A DNA stretch of 10,780 bases. It comes from RGIG1828 sp045546535 (lineage in GTDB: Bacteria; Bacillota; Clostridia; UMGS1810). How positions within the stretch are numbered: the first letter of the stretch is position 1; each line of letters starts with the position of its first letter. This document shows, one piece after another, positions 4,845-10,780 of this stretch. Location of the stretch: assembly GCA_045546535.1 (NCBI GenBank), contig JAZQDA010000141.1, positions 1-10,780 on the forward strand, written 5' to 3'. The notes below the pieces were generated by a model that saw nothing but the letters and a program-made list of their open reading frames with translations, was not told where the DNA came from and searched no databases. The position numbers were made by a program, and so were the translations under genes.

Positions 4845-5282
4845 TTAAAGGTTTGTTTCTTTTATATATCCGCACTTGGTACAAATGTCATTTGCACTAA
4901 GTTCTTCGCTATTGCAGTCAGGACAAATCCAAGTGAGGTCTTCTTCGCTGGTAATAATTGGGTTATTTGCATCTGAATAAACAGGAACGGTTTCAGCCCT
5001 TAAGTTTTCAATCGCAACACTTGTTTTGTCAAGACCGAGCATGATGTTTATTTTTCCGCTGAGTGCATCAATACTGTCATTTATTCTTTTTTGCTCAACT
5101 TTTGTTTTTTCAATTTTGTCAACAATAACTGCCAGAGAAATAAAAATAAGAGCAATCAAAGCGCCTGATGAACCCATTTTAACTTGAGAGAGAAAACTCT
5201 CTGAAAGTATGCAAAGAATAACAGTAACAACAATAACTGCTATACCCGCTGCTTTACAGATTGCAGATGTTTTACTTTTCAT
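4845..5282 (-). CDS. Small membrane protein with two TM segments and a C-terminal zinc ribbon
   Basis: A 145-residue protein with transmembrane segments at about 11-29 and 38-55, a charged helical linker (about 56-82, possible coiled coil), a variable spacer, and a C-terminal zinc ribbon, CPDC at 120-123 and CTKC at 134-137. The short loop between the segments suggests a hairpin with the long C-terminal part in the cytoplasm. The ATG at 5282 is chosen because GGAGG lies 8 bases upstream; the longer start at 5300 overlaps that site. It is the last gene of the argG-argH operon, 21 bases after the ribbon-helix-helix gene, and is followed by the shared terminator. Function unknown. Such proteins can be membrane-anchored sensors or scaffolds, but nothing here shows it. 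Confidence 0.8.
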   Translation of the reverse strand: MKSKTSAICKAAGIAVIVVTVILCILSESFLSQVKMGSSGALIALIFISLAVIVDKIEKTKVEQKRINDSIDALSGKINIMLGLDKTSVAIENLRAETVPVYSDANNPIITSEEDLTWICPDCNSEELSANDICTKCGYIKETNL

Positions 5283-5303
5283 ATAGGTAACCTCCAACAA
5301 AAA

Positions 5304-5570
5304 TCAATCCAAAAATGACGGCAGAGAACTTCTTCTGACAGGTGCACTTTCTTTCTTTTCACTTGCAGAATGAACTGTCTTTTCTGTATCTACAGAAAGG
5401 GACGGCATATCTTTCTTGATGAGGTCAAGAATGTAACTGTTTAGAGATTTCCCATGACTTTTTGCATATTCCTGAATTTTATCTTTTTCGCCTTTCGGCA
5501 CTCTGAGTACAAAGGTATCAACCTTTTCTTTCAAATACTTATCTTTTGCTTTCTGACTTCCGTTGTTCAT
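5304..5570 (-). CDS. Ribbon-helix-helix (Arc-type) DNA-binding protein
   Basis: An 88-residue protein whose segment about 17-54 has the Arc/MetJ pattern. There is a short strand (DTFVLRVPK), a helix (EKDKIQEYAKSHG) and a second helix beginning KSLNSYILDLIKK, with the typical GKSLN turn. Such proteins dimerise through the strand and use it to read DNA in the major groove. The tail (55-88) is basic, Ser-rich and probably disordered. The ATG at 5570 is preferred for AAAGGG 9 bases upstream. An alternative ATG at 5588 overlaps the argH stop in ATGA and would be translationally coupled. It is 14 bases after argH. No toxin partner is adjacent, since the next gene is a membrane zinc-ribbon protein. 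Its target is unknown; regulation of its own operon is one possibility. Confidence 0.8.
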   Translation of the reverse strand: MNNGSQKAKDKYLKEKVDTFVLRVPKGEKDKIQEYAKSHGKSLNSYILDLIKKDMPSLSVDTEKTVHSASEKKESAPVRRSSLPSFLD

Positions 5571-5584
5571 AGTAACACACCCTT

Positions 5585-6970
5585 TCATATTTTGTCAATC
5601 GAGGCGACAAATTCTTCGCCAAGACTGATTGCTTTTTCTACTGCTGATTTTGCAGGACCGCCAATGATTGAGCGTTCGTTTACACAAGTTGAAAGGTCAA
5701 TGGCATCATATATATCATTTTCAATAATACCTGAGCAGTTTTTAAATTCTTCCAAAGTAAAATCAGATAATGCTTTTCCTAAATCAAGAGCATAGGCAAC
5801 CATTTTACCTACTACCTCGTGAGCCTGTCTGAACGGCATTCCTTTTTTTACAAGATAATCTGCCGCATCAGTAGCATTTGTAAAACCGCCACCGGCACCT
5901 TTGAACATAGAATCTTTGTTTATTTTCATTGTAGAGATCATTTTTTCAAATACGGGAATACAAAGTTTAATTGTATCAATAGCATCAAAAATGCACTCTT
6001 TGTCTTCCTGCATATCTTTGTTGTAAGCAAGGGGCAGACCTTTCATAGTTGTGAGAATGCTCATAAGAGAGCCGTACACTCTGCCTGATTTACCTCTTAT
6101 AAGTTCTGCCACATCAGGATTTTTCTTCTGCGGCATAATTGAACTTCCTGTAGAACACGCATCGTCCATTTCAATAAAGCCGAATTCGTTTGTGTTCCAA
6201 AGGATTAACTCCTCTGAGTAACGGCTGAGATGCATAATGATTATGGAAAGTGCGGACGCAAGTTCAATTACAAAATCTCTGTCTGAAACACCGTCAAGAG
6301 AATTCAATGTTACCGACTCAAAGCCGAGTTCGTCTTTTACAAATTCTCTGTCCAAAGGATAAGTAGTTCCTGCAAGTGCCCCTGAACCAAGAGGCATAAC
6401 ATTTGTTCTTTTAAATGCATCGTCAAGTCTTCCGATATCCCTTTTAAACATCTCAAAATATGCCATTGTGTGATGCGCAAGTGTAATAGGCTGGGCTTTC
6501 TGAAGATGAGTATATCCCGGCATAATAGTATCAAGATTTTCTTTTGCAATATCAAGTAGAGCCTTTTCAAGAGAAATAAGCATTTTCTTGATTTCTTTTA
6601 TTTCATCTTTAATATACATTCTAATGTCGAGCGCAACCTGGTCATTACGGCTTCTGCCTGTGTGGAGTCTTTTACCTGCATCGCCAATCCTCTCGGTGAG
6701 AATTGTTTCTATATTCATATGTATATCTTCGGCATCAATCATAAATTCAATTTTGCCGTTTTCAATATCTGTAAGTATTTCGCCTAGAGTCTTTACGATA
6801 AGGTTAGCATCTTTTTGGGGAATGATATTACATCTTCCAAGCATTTTTGCGTGTGCAATACTCCCTGTAATATCCTGACGGTAAAGCCTTTGGTCAAAGC
6901 GGATTGATGAGTTAAAATCGTTTACTTCTGAGTCTGTATTTTTGGAAAATCTTCCGCCCCACAGTTTCAT
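5585..6970 (-). CDS. argH: Argininosuccinate lyase
   Basis: Catalyses argininosuccinate to arginine plus fumarate, the last step of arginine synthesis, in the cytoplasm as a homotetramer. The 461 residues match the usual family length. The start KLWGGRFSK is typical. HTGRSRNDQ at 103-111, GYTHLQKAQP at 152-161 (with the conserved catalytic-site histidine) and the superfamily signature GSSIMPQKKN at 275-284 (with the flexible-loop catalytic serine) are all present. The ATG at 6970 is preferred over an upstream in-frame ATG because the family starts with MKLWGG and GAAAGGAAG precedes it. It lies 74 bases after argG in the same operon and overlaps or abuts the ribbon-helix-helix gene downstream. 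Nothing is damaged. Confidence 0.98.
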   Translation of the reverse strand: MKLWGGRFSKNTDSEVNDFNSSIRFDQRLYRQDITGSIAHAKMLGRCNIIPQKDANLIVKTLGEILTDIENGKIEFMIDAEDIHMNIETILTERIGDAGKRLHTGRSRNDQVALDIRMYIKDEIKEIKKMLISLEKALLDIAKENLDTIMPGYTHLQKAQPITLAHHTMAYFEMFKRDIGRLDDAFKRTNVMPLGSGALAGTTYPLDREFVKDELGFESVTLNSLDGVSDRDFVIELASALSIIIMHLSRYSEELILWNTNEFGFIEMDDACSTGSSIMPQKKNPDVAELIRGKSGRVYGSLMSILTTMKGLPLAYNKDMQEDKECIFDAIDTIKLCIPVFEKMISTMKINKDSMFKGAGGGFTNATDAADYLVKKGMPFRQAHEVVGKMVAYALDLGKALSDFTLEEFKNCSGIIENDIYDAIDLSTCVNERSIIGGPAKSAVEKAISLGEEFVASIDKI

Positions 6971-6994
6971 TGAAATCTTCCTTTCTACGCACAA

Positions 6995-7030
6995 ATTTCG
7001 GGTAATCCAGATTTAAGGACTGCCCGAAAT
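6995..7030. repeat. Hairpin between argG and argH
   Basis: ATTTCGGG (6995-7002) and CCCGAAAT (7023-7030) form an 8-bp stem, with short additional pairing possible inside the loop. It lies in the 74-base gap between the argG stop and the argH start. On the minus strand it is not followed by a good T-run, so an mRNA stability, processing or partial-termination stem is more likely than a full terminator. Confidence 0.5.
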
Positions 7031-7044
7031 ATATGCAAAGTGAA

Positions 7045-8265
7045 TTATTTATTATCGTTTTCGTGTTTTTTAAGCATCATTGCACGAACCTTTAACGGCA
7101 GACCGAAAAGATTGATAAAGCCTTCAGAATCTTTCTGATTATATACTTCGTCTGCATCAAAAGTTGCAATTTCTTCATTATAGAGTGAATAGGGTGAAGT
7201 TGTACCGGCAGGTGTGCAGTTGCCTTTGTAGAGTTTAAGTCTTACTTTACCTGTAACTGTTTCCTGAGTAGAGTCGACAAAAGCAGACAGAGCCTCGCGA
7301 AGAGGTGTATACCAAAGACCGTCATATACAAGTTCAGCAAATTTATTTGCAACTTCCTGTTTGTAGTGGAGAGTTTGTTTGTCAAGGCAGAGATACTCAA
7401 GTTCTTTGTGTGCAGCATAAAGAATTGTACCGCCGGGAGTTTCGTATACGCCTCTTGATTTCATACCTACAAGACGGTTTTCAACTATATCGTCAATACC
7501 GATACCGTTTGCTCCGCCGATTTCATTAAGTTTTTTGATGAGTTCAACGGGTCCGTATGCTACGCCGTCAATTTTTGTGGGAATACCCTTTTCAAAATCT
7601 ATTTCAATATATGTCGGTTTGTCGGGTGCTTTTTCAGGAGATACACCAAGCATAAGGATTTTATCGAGATTAGGTTCATTTGCAGGGTCTTCAAGGTCCT
7701 GACCTTCGTGAGAAAGATGCCAGATGTTTCTGTCCATAGAATAGTTGTTTTCTTTGGTAACAGGAACAGGAATGCCTCTTGCCTGGGCATAATCGATTTC
7801 GTCTTCCCTTGATTTAATATCCCAGATTCTCCAGGGGGCGATAATTTTCATTTCAGGAGCAAGTGCTTTGATTGTAAGTTCAAAACGAACCTGGTCATTA
7901 CCTTTACCTGTACAGCCGTGGCAGATAGCGGTAGCGCCCTCTTTCTTTGCAATTTCAACTATTCTTTTTGCAATGCAGGGACGGGCATGTGATGTGCCGA
8001 GAAGATATTTGCCTTCATACACTGCTTGTGCTTTAAGAGTAGGCCAGATAAAATCTGTAACATATTCTTCCTGAAGGTTTTCTATGTAAAGTTTTGATGC
8101 GCCGGTTTTAAGAGCCTTTTCTTCAAGACCTTCGGTTTCTTTACCCTGACCGACATCACCGCAAACTGCGATTACTTCATAATCGTAATTTTCTTTGAGC
8201 CACGGGATGATAATAGATGTATCAAGACCGCCTGAATATGCTAATACAACTTTTTCTTTTGACAT
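7045..8265 (-). CDS. argG: Argininosuccinate synthase
   Basis: ATP-dependent ligation of citrulline and aspartate to argininosuccinate, cytoplasmic, usually a tetramer. The 406 residues are full length for the family. The PP-loop ATP site AYSGGLDTS is at 9-17, and the second family signature GCTGKGNDQVRFE, which contacts substrate, is at 117-129. Other family blocks include NYSMDRNIWHLSHEG, and the extended C-terminal helix used in tetramerisation is present. GGAGG lies 9 bases before the ATG. It is the first gene of the argG-argH-RHH-zinc ribbon operon and is divergent from ruvC. A promoter with TTGAAA and TATAAT at 17-base spacing lies directly upstream. Arginine repression through ArgR would be expected, but an operator is only weakly suggested. 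Confidence 0.98.
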   Translation of the reverse strand: MSKEKVVLAYSGGLDTSIIIPWLKENYDYEVIAVCGDVGQGKETEGLEEKALKTGASKLYIENLQEEYVTDFIWPTLKAQAVYEGKYLLGTSHARPCIAKRIVEIAKKEGATAICHGCTGKGNDQVRFELTIKALAPEMKIIAPWRIWDIKSREDEIDYAQARGIPVPVTKENNYSMDRNIWHLSHEGQDLEDPANEPNLDKILMLGVSPEKAPDKPTYIEIDFEKGIPTKIDGVAYGPVELIKKLNEIGGANGIGIDDIVENRLVGMKSRGVYETPGGTILYAAHKELEYLCLDKQTLHYKQEVANKFAELVYDGLWYTPLREALSAFVDSTQETVTGKVRLKLYKGNCTPAGTTSPYSLYNEEIATFDADEVYNQKDSEGFINLFGLPLKVRAMMLKKHENDNK

Positions 8266-8310
8266 ATTGATTTACCTCCGAATTTTTGGTATTATTAACT
8301 TATGTTAGTT

Positions 8311-8339
8311 ATTATACTCTAAAGATATAAATTTTTCAA
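8311..8339 (-). promoter_or_regulatory. argG operon promoter
   Basis: On the minus strand TTGAAA (8334-8339) and TATAAT (8311-8316) are separated by exactly 17 bases, so transcription should start near 8304. The untranslated leader would be about 39 bases, with a GGAGG ribosome binding site near its end. No long leader structure such as a T-box is present. Confidence 0.85.
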
Positions 8340-8341
8340 GA

Positions 8342-8377
8342 CATAAAAATGCATAAAAATATGAATATTTTTTGAAA
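8342..8377. promoter_or_regulatory. Phased direct repeat and possible ArgR-type box between argG and ruvC
   Basis: CATAAAAAT occurs at 8342-8350 and again at 8352-8360, exactly one helical turn apart. The adjoining bases 8360-8377 (TATGAATATTTTTTGAAA) resemble a Gram-positive ARG box on one side (TGAAT half), but the second half is poor. The site is just upstream of the argG -35 and overlaps the ruvC promoter region. AT-rich chance similarity is quite possible. Confidence 0.25.
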
Positions 8378-8383
8378 ATAATG

Positions 8384-8389
8384 TATAAT
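8384..8389 (+). promoter_or_regulatory. Candidate -10 box of the ruvCAB operon
   Basis: TATAAT lies 26 bases before the ruvC ATG. No convincing -35 stands 17 bases upstream (ATGAAT at 8361-8366). Transcription would start near 8396. I see no SOS (LexA/DinR GAAC-N4-GTTC) box, although ruv genes are SOS-controlled in many bacteria. Confidence 0.5.
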
Positions 8390-8414
8390 ATGCATAAATA
8401 TGCAAGGAGGCATT

Positions 8415-8909
8415 ATGATTATACTCGGAATAGACCCCGGATTTGCAATTGTCGGGGTAGGTGTGATAGAATATAAGGGTAATAAATTTACCCCCATTGA
8501 CCACTATGCCTTAACAACAAAAGCGGGACTCAGCCTTGAAACCCGCCTTAAAATAATATATAATGGAATAGAAGAGGCAATCGAAAAATATAAGCCTGAC
8601 TGTATGGCAATAGAGGAACTATTTTTTAATAACAATGCCAAAACAGCAATTCAAGTAGGACAGGCAAGGGGAGTAATATTACTTTCTGCAGTAAATCACA
8701 ATGTCCCGATCTATGAATATACACCGCTTCAGGTAAAGCAGTCGGTAGTTGGTTACGGCAGAGCGGATAAAACACAGGTTCAGCAGATGACAAAGGCGCT
8801 TTTAAATCTCCAGTCTGTTCCAAAACCCGATGATGTTGCCGATGCACTCGCAATTGCAATCTGCCATGCACATTCTCATAAAATGGTAAATTTCGGTGTT
8901 CATATGTAA
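8415..8909 (+). CDS. ruvC: Crossover junction endodeoxyribonuclease RuvC
   Basis: Holliday-junction resolvase: a dimer that makes paired nicks across a four-way junction, acting with RuvAB. The 164 residues are normal length. The acidic catalytic set of this RNase H-fold enzyme is complete: Asp7 in LGIDPG, Glu67/Glu68 in AIEELFF, and Asp140 and Asp143 in DDVADALAIAICH. The block VGQARGVILL is also typical. The ATG at 8415 is chosen over an in-frame ATG at 8400 because AAGGAGG (8404-8410) lies between them, and homologues begin near this point. It is first in the ruvC-ruvA-ruvB operon, 18 bases before ruvA. Confidence 0.97.
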   Translation: MIILGIDPGFAIVGVGVIEYKGNKFTPIDHYALTTKAGLSLETRLKIIYNGIEEAIEKYKPDCMAIEELFFNNNAKTAIQVGQARGVILLSAVNHNVPIYEYTPLQVKQSVVGYGRADKTQVQQMTKALLNLQSVPKPDDVADALAIAICHAHSHKMVNFGVHM

Positions 8910-8927
8910 TAAAAGAGAGGTTATTTT

Positions 8928-9533
8928 ATGTTCAGTTATATAAAAGGTAAACTTGAAGAAAAGAATAAAGATTATGTTGTGATTGATGTATCGGGAGTGG
9001 GTTTTAAAATTTACACCTCCGCCACATCGCTGTCCGACCCCTCGCTTTCAAAAGGTGATACCGTTACCTTTCACACTTATATGTACATAAAAGAAGGCAT
9101 AATGGACCTTTACGGATTCTCTACCAAAGAAGAACTTTCACTTTTTGAACTTCTTATCGGTGTAAGCGGGGTAGGGGCAAAGGGTGCAACAAGTATTCTT
9201 TCTGTAGCATCTGCATCAAAACTTTCACTTGCTATTGTTTCAGACGATGCATCCCTTATAAAAAAAGCATCTGGAATAGGGCCTAAAACCGCACAGAGAA
9301 TTTGCCTTGAGTTAAAAGATAAAATAAAGAATGAAGATTTCATATCGCCGTCAACCGATGCATATGTTTCCTGTGATAGCGCTACAAGCGGTCTTGCAAG
9401 ATGCGATGCAATAAATGCTCTTGCAGTGCTTGGCTACACTCAGCAGGAAGCCCAGAGAGCAGTCGGAATGATAAAAGAAGAGTATGATAATCCTGAAGAA
9501 TATATTAAACTGGCTCTTAAAAATCTTATTTAA
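8928..9533 (+). CDS. ruvA: Holliday junction DNA helicase subunit RuvA
   Basis: RuvA binds the four-way junction as a tetramer and loads the RuvB motor. The 201 residues have the three expected domains. There is an N-terminal OB fold (about 1-63), and a middle domain with two helix-hairpin-helix motifs (LIGVSGVGAKGATSIL at about 76-91 and ASGIGPKTAQRICLEL at about 114-129). After a flexible linker, a C-terminal RuvB-binding domain (about 155-201) contains DAINALAVLGY. GAGAGG lies 7 bases upstream of the ATG. It is 18 bases after ruvC and 12 bases before ruvB. Nothing unusual is seen. Confidence 0.97.
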   Translation: MFSYIKGKLEEKNKDYVVIDVSGVGFKIYTSATSLSDPSLSKGDTVTFHTYMYIKEGIMDLYGFSTKEELSLFELLIGVSGVGAKGATSILSVASASKLSLAIVSDDASLIKKASGIGPKTAQRICLELKDKIKNEDFISPSTDAYVSCDSATSGLARCDAINALAVLGYTQQEAQRAVGMIKEEYDNPEEYIKLALKNLI

Positions 9534-9545
9534 GGAGAGGCGAAA

Positions 9546-10553
9546 ATGGACTTTGATGAAAGAGTAATATCAGGCGAAATGCTTTCTGACGATGCCGTTC
9601 AGGAATATAGCATACGCCCTAGAGTTTTGGAAGAATACATAGGTCAGAATAAAGTTAAGGAAAACTTAAAAGTATACATCGAGGCTGCAAAAAACAGAAA
9701 AGAAGCCCTTGACCACGTTCTTTTATACGGACCTCCAGGACTTGGCAAAACAACACTTGCTAACATAATTGCAAATGAAATGGGTGTAAATATCCACGTC
9801 ACATCAGGTCCTGCTATAGAAAAGCAGGGCGACCTCGCTGCAATTCTTACAAATCTTGGTGAACACCATGTTTTATTCATAGACGAAATTCATCGCCTGA
9901 GCCATAGCGTTGAAGAAATACTTTATCCCGCTATGGAAGACTATGCAGTAGATATAATTCTTGGCAAAGGCCCAAGTGCGCGTTCAATACGCCTTGATCT
10001 TCCGCACTTTACACTTGTGGGAGCAACTACAAAAGCAGGTAATATGACAGGACCCTTGCGCGACCGTTTCGGTGTTATTTCAAGACTCGAACTTTACACA
10101 AATGATGATCTGGCTACAATAGTTAAAAGAAGCGCATCAATCTTAGGTGTGCATATAGACGAAGACGGCGCAAAAGAAATCGCGTCCCGTTCCCGCGGAA
10201 CCCCTCGTATTGCAAACCGCCTTTTAAAGCGTGTCCGCGACTTTGCACAGGTACTCTCTGACGGCGCAATAACAAAGGAAATCGCAGACAAGGCACTCAC
10301 AAAAATCGAAGTTGATAAAATCGGTCTTGATGCTACCGACAGAAATGTTATAACAACAATGATAAAGACTTTTTCAGGCGGTCCTGTAGGTCTTGATACA
10401 CTTGCTGCAACAACGGGCGAAGATGCAAACACCATAGAAGATGTATATGAACCTTATCTTTTGCAACTTGGATTTATAAACCGTACTCCAAGGGGCAGAG
10501 TGGTAACAAAACTTGCATACGAGCACTTTGGAATAAAATGGAAAAATGACTGA
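9546..10553 (+). CDS. ruvB: Holliday junction branch-migration ATPase RuvB
   Basis: Hexameric AAA+ motor that pulls DNA through the RuvA-bound junction during recombinational repair. The 335 residues match the family. The N-terminal SIRPRVLEEYIGQ block is followed by Walker A GPPGLGKTT (62-70), Walker B DEIH (113-116) and sensor 1 GATT (159-162). Then come the arginine-finger block GPLRDRFG (169-176) and sensor 2 GTPRIANRLLKRVRD (218-232). The C-terminal winged helix carries GPVGLDTLA and ends RTPRGRVVT...HFG as usual. The AGGAGAGG ribosome binding site is 5 bases from the ATG. It is the last gene of the ruv operon and is followed by a terminator. Confidence 0.98.
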   Translation: MDFDERVISGEMLSDDAVQEYSIRPRVLEEYIGQNKVKENLKVYIEAAKNRKEALDHVLLYGPPGLGKTTLANIIANEMGVNIHVTSGPAIEKQGDLAAILTNLGEHHVLFIDEIHRLSHSVEEILYPAMEDYAVDIILGKGPSARSIRLDLPHFTLVGATTKAGNMTGPLRDRFGVISRLELYTNDDLATIVKRSASILGVHIDEDGAKEIASRSRGTPRIANRLLKRVRDFAQVLSDGAITKEIADKALTKIEVDKIGLDATDRNVITTMIKTFSGGPVGLDTLAATTGEDANTIEDVYEPYLLQLGFINRTPRGRVVTKLAYEHFGIKWKND

Positions 10554-10628
10554 AATGTTAAACAAACATTACAATAGGGTAACAATTTTATAAGCCGTGT
10601 AGAAAAAAATCGAAAATTAAGTTATTAT

Positions 10629-10664
10629 AAAGATGGTGTATTTTATACATCATCTTTATTTTTT
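10629..10664 (+). terminator. Intrinsic terminator of the ruvCAB operon
   Basis: AAAGATGGTGTA (10629-10640) pairs with TACATCATCTTT (10646-10657) around a 5-base loop. The 12-bp stem has one G-U pair, is extendable by two A-T pairs, and runs into a six-T run (10659-10664). It ends ruvB transcripts about 75 bases past the stop codon. Confidence 0.88.
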
Positions 10665-10686
10665 GTGTAAAGGAGGGTCATTTGGC

Positions 10687-10780
10687 GTGAAAAAAATAAT
10701 ATCAGTTTTACTATTTATAATAATGTTAATATCACTTTTTATCCCACTTGCCCACGCAGATGATGACCTTACTTTAGTGA
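10687..10780 (+). CDS. Secreted protein, N-terminal signal peptide only, cut by window edge
   Basis: A GTG start at 10687 follows AGGAGGG (10671-10677) by 9 bases and opens 31 codons to the edge. The start is a textbook signal peptide: MKK, a hydrophobic core (IISVLLFIIMLISLFIPL), then a signal peptidase I site AHA followed by an acidic DDD. No lipobox cysteine is seen, so a secreted or cell-wall protein rather than a lipoprotein is expected. In several Clostridia a SpoIID/LytB-type protein follows ruvB, and the visible residues are compatible with that, but 31 residues cannot decide it. Confidence 0.75.
   Translation, partial: MKKIISVLLFIIMLISLFIPLAHADDDLTLV

Noticed and set aside
6337..6878. 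Overlapping frames within argH, and similar ones within argG, ruvC, ruvA and ruvB
   Set aside because: They are shadows of clearly conserved genes, with no start signals or family features of their own.
1..10780. CRISPR array, tRNA, rRNA or insertion-sequence transposase
   Set aside because: I saw no regularly spaced repeats, no cloverleaf or CCA-type ends, no rRNA-like blocks and no DDE or HUH transposase in any frame.

Overview
The base composition, the AGGAGG-type ribosome binding sites and the gene content (argG-argH, ruvC-ruvA-ruvB, a cotJC-type spore-coat manganese catalase) point to a low-GC, spore-forming member of the Clostridia. It is probably a gut-type species; I cannot place it further from the sequence alone.

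The window has two parts. Positions 1 to about 4370 look like the right part of an integrated mobile element. It carries a large serine recombinase that runs off the left edge, a small SHOCT-like protein, and a resolvase-fold protein that has lost the serine-recombinase active site. Upstream of these are a roughly 500-base leader with a consensus promoter, hairpins, tiny reading frames and an intrinsic terminator, and then an unrecognised 245-residue protein with its own extended -10 promoter. All are on the minus strand. The element ends against the 3' two-thirds of a cotJC gene on the plus strand, which has no N-terminal part and no start of its own. The simplest reading is that the element integrated into cotJC. 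The missing 5' part should then lie beyond the left edge, possibly close to the end of the recombinase gene.

Positions 4400 to 10780 are ordinary chromosome. The cotJC remnant and a minus-strand operon converge on a bidirectional terminator at 4801-4828. That operon reads argG, argH, a ribbon-helix-helix protein and a small membrane zinc-ribbon protein. ArgG and ArgH carry out the last two steps of arginine synthesis, from citrulline and aspartate through argininosuccinate to arginine. Divergently from argG runs the ruvC-ruvA-ruvB operon, which encodes the complete Holliday-junction branch-migration and resolution machine, and it ends at a terminator at 10629-10664. The start of a secreted protein with a clear signal peptide follows and runs off the right edge.

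The observations most worth following are: (1) the split cotJC gene, which could be a developmentally excised intervening element like those in sigK or spsM; (2) a leader in the element whose segment 3097-3105 can compete for the 5' arm of the terminator, which is a transcription-attenuation design; (3) the catalytically dead resolvase encoded near the large recombinase.
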